Source: Methanolobus tindarius DSM 2278 (GTDB taxonomy: Archaea > Halobacteriota > Methanosarcinia > Methanosarcinales > Methanosarcinaceae). Taken from it: 64,000 nt of DNA. The stretch lies in NCBI RefSeq assembly GCF_000504205.1, contig NZ_AZAJ01000001.1, positions 310,001 through 374,000 of the forward strand, given 5' to 3'. Below are positions 17,226 through 25,159 of this stretch, piece after piece (the stretch's first letter is position 1; each line of letters opens with the position of its first letter). The notes under the pieces were generated by a model that did no database searches, was not told the DNA's origin, and saw only the letters and a list, made by a program, of their open reading frames with translations. The position numbers and the translations under genes are program-made.

Positions 17226-17848
17226 TGGCTTTTGAGTCTTTTGTATTCCAGACGCTGTACATATTTTCAGCTTCCTTACTGTATCCTGTGATTATCACAT
17301 TGATCCTGTTGGTTATCTTTTCACTATCCCTGATAGGAGAATTCCTCTCAGAATACTCAAAAAGGAATCGTGACCCTGCCAATCTGGAACAGTGCTGTAC
17401 TGTTGTAAGAAAGAATATTGGCTCACAGGATTTCAAAAAGGCTGCAGTATCCCTGCAAAATATCAAACAGAACCAGATGGTAATAGATTTTGCAAATGCA
17501 GCCTCAAAACATCTTGAGAATAATATGCTGCCTTCCATCGAATGGCTGGCACAGGAATTTGAGATCAGGATGTCAAAGAGACTGGAACAGACCAGGATAG
17601 TTGCCACTATTTCGCCTATGCTGGGACTTATGGGTACCCTTATACCTCTTGGACCTGCACTCATCGGACTATCTAACGGCGACATAGAACAACTTGCAAA
17701 CAATCTCATGATAGCCTTTGCTACAACGGTTGTAGGCCTTTTCGCAGGAAGCATTGGATATGTTCTCACCCAGATCAGAAAAAGATGGTACTGGCAGGAC
17801 ATGGCAGACATAGATTACATTTTAGAGACTCTGGAGGTTAAAGCTTGA
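17225..17848 (+). CDS. MotA/TolQ/ExbB-family proton-channel protein (HmuU position)
   Basis: The 207-residue protein has the ExbB/TolQ layout: an N-terminal helix (about 15-37), a cytoplasmic stretch, and two more helices (about 128-150 and 160-180). The family motif is ISPMLGLMGTLIPLGPAL, followed by IAFATTVVGLFAG. ExbB-type channels use ion flow to drive a periplasmic-facing partner. An archaeon with a single membrane has no TonB-dependent receptor, so energy would have to reach another extracytoplasmic partner, plausibly the anchored CobN-like protein. It is coupled to both neighbours by overlapping start and stop codons. Confidence 0.88.
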   Translation: MAFESFVFQTLYIFSASLLYPVIITLILLVIFSLSLIGEFLSEYSKRNRDPANLEQCCTVVRKNIGSQDFKKAAVSLQNIKQNQMVIDFANAASKHLENNMLPSIEWLAQEFEIRMSKRLEQTRIVATISPMLGLMGTLIPLGPALIGLSNGDIEQLANNLMIAFATTVVGLFAGSIGYVLTQIRKRWYWQDMADIDYILETLEVKA

Positions 17849-18207
17849 AGCGAAAAAGCCGAAGAAGACTCATAGATAACGAAGATGAGCAAAATCCCCT
17901 TACAGGGGTTGCTAATCTTTTTGATATTGCCATGGTCTTTTCCGTTGCCCTTCTTGTTGCTCTTGTTATGTCATACCAGTTACCGGAGTTACTGGACCCC
18001 AGTGAGGATTTAACAATTATCAAAAATCCTGGACAGCAGGATATGAAAATAATAATCAAAGAGGAAGGCAAGCCAATAGAAGTCCTGAACATGACAGATG
18101 AGGTAGGAGGCGGAACAGGGGAAGCCCTTGGGACTGCATACAGGCTGGCTGATGGCAGAGTGATCTATGTGCCTGAAGACAGCGAAGAATCAGCGGAAAA
18201 CAATTGA
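17845..18207 (+). CDS. DUF2149 / ExbD-like single-span membrane protein (HmuV position)
   Basis: This 120-residue protein starts at TTG (17845), with GGAGG ending 7 nt upstream and the ExbB-like stop codon overlapping (TTGA). It has a basic N-terminus (KRKSRRR), an NPLTG motif, one membrane helix (about 26-44), then an outward domain ending in GTAYRLADGRVIYVPE, the signature of DUF2149. The topology is that of ExbD/TolR, partner of ExbB-type channels. It is the third gene of the coupled DUF2162 - ExbB - DUF2149 set. Its stop codon directly abuts that of the convergent DtxR-family gene, with no base between them. Confidence 0.82.
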   Translation: MKRKSRRRLIDNEDEQNPLTGVANLFDIAMVFSVALLVALVMSYQLPELLDPSEDLTIIKNPGQQDMKIIIKEEGKPIEVLNMTDEVGGGTGEALGTAYRLADGRVIYVPEDSEESAENN

Positions 18208-18585
18208 TCAGTGGCCCGGTCTTCTCGACCGGACATACTTTTTCATTTTTTCAATAGTCACGTCATGAAGTTGCTGTTCAAGGACAAGAGCATCTTTTTC
18301 TGCAATACTCTCAGGGACATGTATGATGTCCATGAGAAGGGATTTCAGATGATCATGCCTGTTCTCCGCAATCCTTGCTACATTGTTTCCTTTTGAAGTA
18401 AGGTTCACACTTCCGTATTTTACATAGCTTACATAACCTTCTTTATCCAGGCGTTTTACCATTTCAGTTGCACTTGGAGCCCTGACATTCATTGCTCCTG
18501 CAATATCCTTAATGCGTGCATAGCCTTTTTCAGATTCGATAGTCATTATAGCTTTCAAATAGTTCTCTGCTTTTCTCGATAGCAT
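18208..18585 (-). CDS. DtxR/MntR-family metal-dependent transcriptional regulator
   Basis: From the preferred start (ATG at 18583-18585, giving the family-typical MLSRKAENYLKAI) the protein has 125 residues. It has a winged helix (RIKDIAGAMNVRAPSATEMVKRLDKEGYV) followed by the dimerisation domain with likely metal ligands in HDHLKSLL and in the LEQQLHDV helix. The C-terminal SH3-like domain is absent, as in MntR. Upstream in-frame starts at 18630 or 18696 would add 15-37 atypical residues; the last overlaps the ABC gene. It is the final gene of the leftward ABC-transporter operon and faces the CobN-like locus. It is the natural candidate for iron or manganese control of the CCTAA/TTAGG sites. 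Confidence 0.85.
   Translation of the reverse strand: MLSRKAENYLKAIMTIESEKGYARIKDIAGAMNVRAPSATEMVKRLDKEGYVSYVKYGSVNLTSKGNNVARIAENRHDHLKSLLMDIIHVPESIAEKDALVLEQQLHDVTIEKMKKYVRSRRPGH
18216..18232 (+). terminator. Hairpin ending the DUF2149 transcript inside the convergent gene
   Basis: CCGGTC (18216-18221) pairs with GACCGG (18227-18232) around a 5-nt loop; ACATACTTTTTCATTTTTTC follows on the plus strand. It lies just past the DUF2149 stop and within the last codons of the DtxR-family gene. Confidence 0.6.
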
Positions 18586-18646
18586 CATCCATCCAGCCTT
18601 AACCTTTTTGACAATACTGAAATATTTCATTCCATCAAATATAATC

Positions 18647-20458
18647 TCAAATCTGCTGATCCACAGAAACGGAAGATGTTCCCATAATGTTGTCATATTT
18701 TACCGCAGGATCAGAACTTCGCATCTTCCATCCTCCTGCCTGTTGTTGCATCATCCATAACCTCTGGTACAACCCTCCTCCTGATACAAGTAAGTCATGT
18801 GTCCCGGATTCGGATATTTTACCGTCATCCAGAACAAGTATCTGGTCCGCATTTTCTATGGACTTAAACCGGTGTGCAATAACAATAAGAGTACGTCCTC
18901 TTACCAGATTCTCCAGAGCCTCCTGGATGACTGCTTCATTTTCAGGATCCAGTGATGCCGTTGCCTCATCCAGCAGGACTATAGGTGCATCTTTCAGGAT
19001 TGCCCTTGCAATTGATATTCTCTGGCGCTCACCACCTGAAAGTGAGCTGCCACCTTCACTTACAATCGTATCATAACCCTGCGGAAGTTTTTCAATAAAC
19101 TCATCACAGCGTGCAAGTCTTGCAGCTTTCTTTATTTCCTCAAGTGTAGCATACTGCTTACCCACCCGTATATTATTAGCTATAGTGTCATTGAAAAGAT
19201 ACACATCCTGAAATACCATTGATATACGGGAAAGGAGAAGATCAGGATTAAGCTCTTTAACCGGAACTCCACCAATACTAATGGAACCTGACTGGACATC
19301 CCAGAAACGCGCTATCAGGTTTATCATTGTTGATTTTCCGGAACCTGAAAGTCCTACAAGAGCTGTCATGGAGTTCACCGGAAAACGACAGTTTATGTTT
19401 TTCAGGACATCTTTGTCTTTGTAACGGAAACTGACATTATTGAACTCAATTGTGTTATCATCAGGAAGTTCCTGTTCGGCATCAAACGGCAATTCTTCTG
19501 CAGTCAGGACTTCACCAATGCGGTCAATTGAAAGACGTGTGTAGCGCATCAGGACCAGGATAGGTCCAAGCTTTTTGATGGGAGCAAAGAAATAATACCC
19601 AAGTACTGCAAAAGTAAAAAGTTCCGGTATTGATATATCACCTGTAAGAGTCATTGTGGCTCCAGCTGACAGCATGATCAGGTATCCTGCATCCAGCAGT
19701 AACAGGAAGATCTGGACAGGAATTCCGGCATATACTTCACTTTTGAAACTGAGTTTTTTCAGTTTTCTCATGGTGTTGTCAAGTATGCTGAATTTGTCAC
19801 CTGTCATATCATATGATTTGAGTAGTTTTACAGAGCGTGCATATTCAAGTATCCTTGAGGAAGTCTGATTAATAGCTGTTACATGCTCCATTCCAAGTGC
19901 GGCTATTATCCGCCGGGCCAGAATTACAAAAAATGCAGCAATAAGCACAGACAGCAGCATTATACCGGCCATTTCCGCATTCACATATATCAGGAACAGG
20001 CCAATAAGCACAGGCACTACCACTGAAGTAACTATATCCGGCAGGTTATGTGATAATGTTGTTTCTGCCTGGCTGACATCATGCAAAAGACGGCCTGTGA
20101 CATCTCCCGGATCCTTCTGTTTGAAAAAACCAAGCTGAAGACGCCTGAGCTTATTTCCCAGAACAATACGCAGGTCAGTTGAGATAGAGTAAGCACGTAC
20201 ATAGTTATTGGTCTGGCTTATCACAGTTAACATCAGGTAAAGTACGAATGCTGAGATATAGAAAGCAAATAATTCCCAGAGATAGGAAAAATCATGTGCC
20301 GTATTGTTTAACACCGGTAGTACCAATCCCAGGATGAACAGGTAAAGCAGACCATTGAATAATCCCCTGGGAATATCGGACAGGAAATTAAGGCCAACTA
20401 TGCTTAAGATGTCTTTCCTGTTATCAGCATATAAATCCCATGATTTATTTTCTTTCAT
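18647..20458 (-). CDS. ABC transporter half, exporter fold, fused membrane and ATPase domains (second subunit)
   Basis: This 603-residue protein has a six-helix type I exporter-fold membrane domain (about 1-310) and an ATPase domain (about 335-570). Visible motifs are Walker A GLSGSGKSTM, signature LSGGERQRISIARAIL and Walker B IVLLDEA. It starts exactly where its partner stops (20458/20459), so the two form a heterodimer. Such pairs are usually exporters, but IrtAB and YbtPQ import iron-siderophores with this fold. The co-transcribed DtxR-family regulator and neighbouring tetrapyrrole genes make metal-complex transport more likely than drug efflux. The direction cannot be read from sequence. 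The C-terminal tail of about 30 residues is not conserved family sequence. Confidence 0.85.
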   Translation of the reverse strand: MKENKSWDLYADNRKDILSIVGLNFLSDIPRGLFNGLLYLFILGLVLPVLNNTAHDFSYLWELFAFYISAFVLYLMLTVISQTNNYVRAYSISTDLRIVLGNKLRRLQLGFFKQKDPGDVTGRLLHDVSQAETTLSHNLPDIVTSVVVPVLIGLFLIYVNAEMAGIMLLSVLIAAFFVILARRIIAALGMEHVTAINQTSSRILEYARSVKLLKSYDMTGDKFSILDNTMRKLKKLSFKSEVYAGIPVQIFLLLLDAGYLIMLSAGATMTLTGDISIPELFTFAVLGYYFFAPIKKLGPILVLMRYTRLSIDRIGEVLTAEELPFDAEQELPDDNTIEFNNVSFRYKDKDVLKNINCRFPVNSMTALVGLSGSGKSTMINLIARFWDVQSGSISIGGVPVKELNPDLLLSRISMVFQDVYLFNDTIANNIRVGKQYATLEEIKKAARLARCDEFIEKLPQGYDTIVSEGGSSLSGGERQRISIARAILKDAPIVLLDEATASLDPENEAVIQEALENLVRGRTLIVIAHRFKSIENADQILVLDDGKISESGTHDLLVSGGGLYQRLWMMQQQAGGWKMRSSDPAVKYDNIMGTSSVSVDQQI

Positions 20459-22222
20459 TTAATCACTCTCCTTGTCTGAAAGTTTCCAGTGTCTTGCTTT
20501 TGTATGGGCTTTCCACATCTGGTAATAAAGACCTTTATTTTCCAGGAGTTGATCGTGGGTACCCTGCTCTTCAACCTCACCGTGATTGACAACAAGAATA
20601 GAATCCGCATTAACAATAGTAGAAAGACGATGGGCAATCACAACAACTGTTTTACCGGCCATGAGCTTTGAAAAAGCTTCCTGCATCCGTGTTTCATTTT
20701 CTGCATCTGCATAGGAACTGGCTTCATCCAGAAGGATTACCGGAGGGTCTTTGAGTATCACCCGTGCCAGAGCTATGCGTTGTTTTTCTCCCCCGCTCAG
20801 GTGAACCTCGCCACCCTCGCCTATGACGGTATCATAACCATTGGGAAGAGAAAGTATGAAATCATGACATGCGGCTGCCCTGGCAGCTTTCTCAATGGAC
20901 TCCTGAGTCACATCAGTCTTTCCCATACGGATGTTTTCCCTTACAGTATCAGTGAGCATCTGCACTTCCTGGAAAACAGTTCCAACTGTCCGGTTCACAC
21001 CAGCAGTGCCCATATCCCGGAGATCAATACCTCCGATACGGATTGTTCCGCATGAAACATCCCACATTCTTGCCATGAGGTTTACAAGGGTCGTCTTACC
21101 AGCTCCACTTGGGCCTACTATTGCTGTAAAGGACCCTTCAGGAATAACGGTATTGATATTTGAAAGAACCTCAGAGTTGTGATATCTGAAACAAACATCA
21201 TTGAGTTCGATACCATATCTGTCGGGAATAATTGGACTGGAAGGTTCAGGAAGTGGTTTTTCGTTAAGTATTGATTCAATCCTTTTTGCACCCTCAAATA
21301 TGTACTCAGAGTGGGAAACGGTCATTATGAAAGGAATGAACTCACACATACAACCGGTACCAAGCAAAAGGAAAAGAATCATGGTGGATACATTAATTTC
21401 CCCCATTTGCAGAAGGTAAAGTCCTGTGGGAATTACAAATATCCCACCACCAACAACTATGGCAGAAAATGTAGCCCAATACGGGGTACTTTTCTTTGAG
21501 ATTTTCAGGACGAATTTCCTGTAATCAAGAACCGAGAATTTCAGCCTTCTGAACGAATCCAGTGTAAGATTAAAAACCTTCACCGCAGGCATTCCCTGTA
21601 CATACTCCACACTTGTGGAATTCATTTTCTCAAGAGAGTCATGGTATTCCCTGAAAGATTCACGACGTTGTTGACCTGTACCGGCGCCACTCCACATCAT
21701 TTTGACCAGTATCAGGCCAAGAGGCAATGGAATTGCGGCGGCAATGGCCAGACGCCAGTCAACCGTAAAAAGAAAAGCAAGTGTTACCAGTGGAAGCACC
21801 AGGCCGGAGACCATGTCAGGAATGTGATGAGCAACAAAATTTTCGATGGTTTCAACGTCTTCCTGTATGATCTTACGGACCCTTCCTGTATTATTGGATG
21901 ACCAGAATCCCATTGGCAAAGTTCCAATGTGTTCCGTAAGACGTTTACGTATAATGTAGAGAAGGTCAAAGGCTGCAATGTGACTGGAAACAAAACTGGA
22001 AATTACCAGTATATATCGCAGCACTATTGCCAGAAATCCATAAAACAGCATCTCTATTACAGGTTCAAAGGATGCATTTACCCCTGCATTCAGGTAGTAC
22101 CTGATAATGTAAAAGATGATTACGTAAGGGACAATGTATAATACAGAACCTAACGCAGCCAGGATTACCGACAATATAAATTCGATCTTCTTTTGTTTGA
22201 ACGTTTCCAGTAATAATTCCAT
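20459..22222 (-). CDS. ABC transporter half, exporter fold, fused membrane and ATPase domains (first subunit)
   Basis: A 587-residue half-transporter and the first gene of the leftward operon ending in the DtxR-family regulator. The membrane domain has six helices (about 15-300, with LPMGFWSSNNTGRVRKII in the coupling region). The ATPase domain has Walker A VGPSGAGKTTLVNL, signature LSGGEKQRIALARVIL and Walker B VILLDEASS. AGAGGTAG precedes the ATG. Upstream is a TATA box with a TTAGT...ACTAA palindrome close to the expected start of transcription. Paired with the following gene it should make a heterodimeric IrtAB/YbtPQ-like or exporter-type transporter; the substrate is unassigned. Confidence 0.85.
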   Translation of the reverse strand: MELLLETFKQKKIEFILSVILAALGSVLYIVPYVIIFYIIRYYLNAGVNASFEPVIEMLFYGFLAIVLRYILVISSFVSSHIAAFDLLYIIRKRLTEHIGTLPMGFWSSNNTGRVRKIIQEDVETIENFVAHHIPDMVSGLVLPLVTLAFLFTVDWRLAIAAAIPLPLGLILVKMMWSGAGTGQQRRESFREYHDSLEKMNSTSVEYVQGMPAVKVFNLTLDSFRRLKFSVLDYRKFVLKISKKSTPYWATFSAIVVGGGIFVIPTGLYLLQMGEINVSTMILFLLLGTGCMCEFIPFIMTVSHSEYIFEGAKRIESILNEKPLPEPSSPIIPDRYGIELNDVCFRYHNSEVLSNINTVIPEGSFTAIVGPSGAGKTTLVNLMARMWDVSCGTIRIGGIDLRDMGTAGVNRTVGTVFQEVQMLTDTVRENIRMGKTDVTQESIEKAARAAACHDFILSLPNGYDTVIGEGGEVHLSGGEKQRIALARVILKDPPVILLDEASSYADAENETRMQEAFSKLMAGKTVVVIAHRLSTIVNADSILVVNHGEVEEQGTHDQLLENKGLYYQMWKAHTKARHWKLSDKESD

Positions 22223-22293
22223 TTTAAACTACCTCTGACAGGGATGCAAAATAACCAACCACAGAATTCTATCCATAGAATTAACAAGATAAA

Positions 22294-22343
22294 TTAGTTA
22301 TGACTAATATTACAAGATATATCTACATACATTAGATATAAAG
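22294..22343 (-). promoter_or_regulatory. Promoter and candidate operator of the ABC transporter - DtxR operon
   Basis: Read leftward, CTTTATATCT (about 22334-22343) is a good archaeal TATA box. The palindrome TTAGT-CATA-ACTAA (22294-22307) falls about 25-40 nt after it, on the predicted transcription start, where a DtxR-type repressor would block initiation. The operon encodes such a regulator, so autoregulation is plausible. Confidence 0.5.
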
Positions 22344-22630
22344 GTTTTTGCAGATTAATCAAAAGAAACAAGGCAGATACATTTAATCAGAATGTAACAT
22401 GCTTCTAATAATGTTTTTCAAAATAAAATATGTATGATATTCGTTATTATAAATTCAGAAAAACACAAACCCGGATTATTCCAGCAGAGAAAATAACAAA
22501 GCTTTATATATAATCCATTATTTACTAGTTTTTACTAGACATTGTAGTCTTCCCTAAAATACCAACTGGAATTCCAGATGCTAATGCAAAAACCGGGAGA
22601 CTCAGTAAAAAGAAATGATTGGTGTTAAAC
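22341..22630. other. Rest of the divergent gap before the flavodoxin gene
   Basis: The 22223-22630 gap separates the leftward ABC operon from the rightward flavodoxin. Its right part carries a TATA-like CTTTATATATAAT near 22502-22514 and the repeat TACTAG-tttt-TACTAG about 20 nt later, which probably form the flavodoxin promoter. No small gene is evident. Confidence 0.5.
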
Positions 22631-23071
22631 ATGACAAAAACAATAATTGCATATGGTAGTACCACGGGGAGCACACAGACGCTTGCAGAAGAGATCGAAA
22701 GTACATTCAATAAAAATGGTTTTGATGCCAGACTTGTGAATATCACTGACATTGAACCTCCTGAAATCACAGGCTACGATCTGATAGTGTTAGGATGTTC
22801 CACCTGGGGAGAAGGTGAACTGCAGGATGATTTCATTCCCTTTGAACGCGAAATGGATGGGCTGAAACTTGAAGGAAAAAAAGCTGCCTGTTTTGGGCCG
22901 GGAGACAGTGATTACGTTTTCTTCTGTGAGGCAGTAAATATTCTTGAAGCAAGGCTTGAATCATGCGGAGCAGAACTTGTCACGGAAGGATTGAAAATTG
23001 ACGGGGATGTTGATGACCAGCTTGACCTGGCATCTGAGTGGGCAGAAAAACTCCTTGCTAATATAAGCTGA
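22631..23071 (+). CDS. Flavodoxin
   Basis: The 146-residue protein starts at the ATG at 22631, with GGTG 10 nt upstream; in-frame TTG/GTG codons before it overlap the ribosome-binding site. It has the flavodoxin fold: FMN phosphate loop GSTTGSTQTLAEEI at about 8-21, the 60s loop GCSTWGEGELQDDF, and the 90s loop FGPGDSDYVFFC. Flavodoxins carry one or two electrons at low potential. In this neighbourhood it could supply reductant to the anaerobic tetrapyrrole chemistry or serve as a ferredoxin substitute under iron limitation, consistent with an iron-linked regulon. It appears to be a single-gene transcript. Confidence 0.93.
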   Translation: MTKTIIAYGSTTGSTQTLAEEIESTFNKNGFDARLVNITDIEPPEITGYDLIVLGCSTWGEGELQDDFIPFEREMDGLKLEGKKAACFGPGDSDYVFFCEAVNILEARLESCGAELVTEGLKIDGDVDDQLDLASEWAEKLLANIS

Positions 23072-23472
23072 TAAAACATAAAATGCAATATTTATGGAAA
23101 TTTATAGTACAACTGTTTATAATCATGTGCTCATTAACTAAAAATGAACAATTCTTTGACATTAAACAGATAGAATAATTCCTTTTTTTATTTTTTGCGT
23201 AATGCCTCATTTTGTGCATTCTAAAAAGATCGTGCATTAAGTCAGAACAGAATCTGCTATATCTTGATTTTTTTCGTGATATATTTTTATTTTATTTGCT
23301 ATATGGAATTTTTCTTAGGTGTTTTCACTGTTAATACATAGTTTTATATTATATGCTGATTAGTGCTACGATTAAATTAAAAAATAACATTTAAATCGAT
23401 TATTTATTACTTTTGTAATAATAACGATAGCAATTCTAGCTCAATGTAGAACACCCCAAGGAAGGAATCTAA
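23072..23472. other. 0.4-kb A+T-rich intergenic region
   Basis: No gene is seen. T-rich stretches after the flavodoxin may end its transcript. TTATTAC-tttt-GTAATAA (23404-23421) is a perfect inverted repeat about 50 nt before the methyltransferase start and could be an operator. TTTTATATTATATG near 23342 is a possible TATA box. Confidence 0.45.
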
Positions 23473-24315
23473 ATGGAACACGGAAAAATAGACTGGAATG
23501 AAATATGGAAAGAACGAATGGCTGCCCAACACTCAGCAAACAAAGAAGTTGAGAACAACCTGTGGAACAAAAAGGACAACGCCGAAAGATTCTGGAAAAG
23601 AACTCAGAAATTCTCTGACAGAACACAACTTACTCTGGAAGAACTTCCGCTAACACCGCAGTCCAGGGTACTTGATATTGGTGCAGGGCCCGGAAGACTC
23701 TCAATACCTATTGCAGAAAGGGTTGCACACGTAACGGCTGTTGAACCGGCAGAAGGTATGAGAAATCTGCTTCTTAATAATGTTACTGAAAAAGGAATAA
23801 CTAACCTTGACTGCGTCAGCAAACGCTGGGAAGACCTTGACGTTGAGAAAGACCTTGACGGTCCTTATGATATTGTCATTGCATCATTCTCTCTTGGTAT
23901 GCCGGATATAAGGGATGCCATTCAAAAAATGGAACAGGCTTCTTCAAAACATGTTTACCTATACTGGTTTGCAGGAACCAGTCCCTGGGAAGAACATTCT
24001 GTAAACCTGTGGCCATATCTGTACGGAACTAATTATACATGCGGTCCTAAATGCGATGTATTATACAACGTTCTCTACGATATGGGAATCTATCCGGATA
24101 TGGCAGTGTTCCCTATGGAATACACAAATGATTTTACATCCATGGACGAAGCCATGGATTTCTTCAAATCAAGATATACAATTGAGACACCTGAGCAGGA
24201 AGCTATTCTTTATAATTATCTCAGGGATGAGCTCTCATGGGAAAATGGCAGCATCTCTGAAAAAGCCGATTCCACACGCGTGCGGATCTGCTGGGAAAAG
24301 AAACAGAACAATTAG
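23473..24315 (+). CDS. Class I SAM-dependent methyltransferase
   Basis: The 280-residue protein shows a Rossmann-type methyltransferase core with the SAM motif LDIGAGPGRLSIPIAERV near residue 73 and VEPAEGM after the second strand. A later YGTNYTCGPKCDVLYN segment has two cysteines. AAGGAAGG precedes the ATG. It leads a rightward gene group containing a CooC-like ATPase, a PGF-tailed protein and a doubled BtuCDF/FecBCD-type importer. That suggests a job tied to the imported metal complex, for example modification of a ligand or methyl transfer, but the substrate cannot be deduced. It has no membrane segment. Confidence 0.85.
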   Translation: MEHGKIDWNEIWKERMAAQHSANKEVENNLWNKKDNAERFWKRTQKFSDRTQLTLEELPLTPQSRVLDIGAGPGRLSIPIAERVAHVTAVEPAEGMRNLLLNNVTEKGITNLDCVSKRWEDLDVEKDLDGPYDIVIASFSLGMPDIRDAIQKMEQASSKHVYLYWFAGTSPWEEHSVNLWPYLYGTNYTCGPKCDVLYNVLYDMGIYPDMAVFPMEYTNDFTSMDEAMDFFKSRYTIETPEQEAILYNYLRDELSWENGSISEKADSTRVRICWEKKQNN

Positions 24316-24326
24316 GAGCTGAGAGT

Positions 24327-25091
24327 TTGAAAATACTGATATGCGGAAAAGGCGGATGTGGTAAAAGCACGTTAACAGCATTGCTGGCTCAGGCAATGTC
24401 CAGAGATGGATACAATGTACTTGTGGTTGACAATGACGAATCCAATTTCGGACTTCACAGGCAGTTGGGAGTGGAACTTCCAGAGGATTTCCTGAATTTT
24501 TTTGGCGGGAAAAAAGATCTTGTTGAAAGAATGAAAGCTTCATTTTCAACCGGAGAAGAAGTAAAGTTCTTTGATAACAGATGGGAAATTGCAGACATAC
24601 CCGGTGAATACATCTCAAAAACAGACAACATTTCACTGATGGCTGTTGGAAAGATACACGACTTCGGAGAAGGGTGTGCCTGTCCAATGGGAGTTCTTTC
24701 AAAGCACCTGATAAAGAATATTGATGCAGGAACCAATGATATTGTTTTAGTTGACACCGAGGCCGGAATAGAACATTTTGGCAGGGGAGTGGAGGAAGGA
24801 TGCGATGCACTTCTAATGGTAATTGATCCGTCCTATGAGTCCATCTGTCTTTCTGAAAAGATAAGCAGCCTTGCAGAAGCTGCCGGGAAAGACCTCTATT
24901 ATGTACTTAATAGAGTTGAAGGAAAAACTAAAACCGTGCTTTGTGAAAAAGTTCCAGAAGACCGAATTATTGCAACTCTTCCTGTGATGGTTTCTGTTTT
25001 TAAAGCCGGACTTCTTGGTGAAAAATTCCAGGTGGATGTGCCTGAGGTTGAAGAAATCTGTGGTTTTTTGAAGAATATAAGTAGCACTTAG
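24327..25091 (+). CDS. CooC-like P-loop ATPase (metal-cofactor maturation type)
   Basis: The 254-residue protein starts at TTG 24327, with TAGGAG 8 nt upstream and 11 nt after the methyltransferase stop. GKGGCGKSTL at residues 7-16 is the deviant Walker A of the MinD/NifH group, DNDESN follows the second strand, and GEGCACPMGVLSKHL carries the paired cysteines typical of CooC. CooC proteins are dimeric ATPases that help insert nickel into CO dehydrogenase; homologues without CODH neighbours are common in methanogens. Here it precedes genes for a metal-complex importer, so nickel or another metal delivery is plausible. No CODH gene is in the window. Confidence 0.85.
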   Translation: MKILICGKGGCGKSTLTALLAQAMSRDGYNVLVVDNDESNFGLHRQLGVELPEDFLNFFGGKKDLVERMKASFSTGEEVKFFDNRWEIADIPGEYISKTDNISLMAVGKIHDFGEGCACPMGVLSKHLIKNIDAGTNDIVLVDTEAGIEHFGRGVEEGCDALLMVIDPSYESICLSEKISSLAEAAGKDLYYVLNRVEGKTKTVLCEKVPEDRIIATLPVMVSVFKAGLLGEKFQVDVPEVEEICGFLKNISST

Positions 25092-25159
25092 AATTTCACT
25101 TAAATTTCACTTCACTTGTTAAATAATTGAACTGTAATTTTTGAAATTAAGAGGATAAT

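Noticed and set aside
18586-18696. Longer N-terminus of the DtxR-family regulator
   Set aside because: The extra 37 residues overlap the end of the ABC gene and are unlike the family, whose members start with a segment like MLSRKAENYL.
18647-22222. Multidrug exporter
   Set aside because: The fold allows it, but co-transcription with a DtxR-family regulator and the metal/tetrapyrrole neighbourhood make metal-complex transport the better working call.
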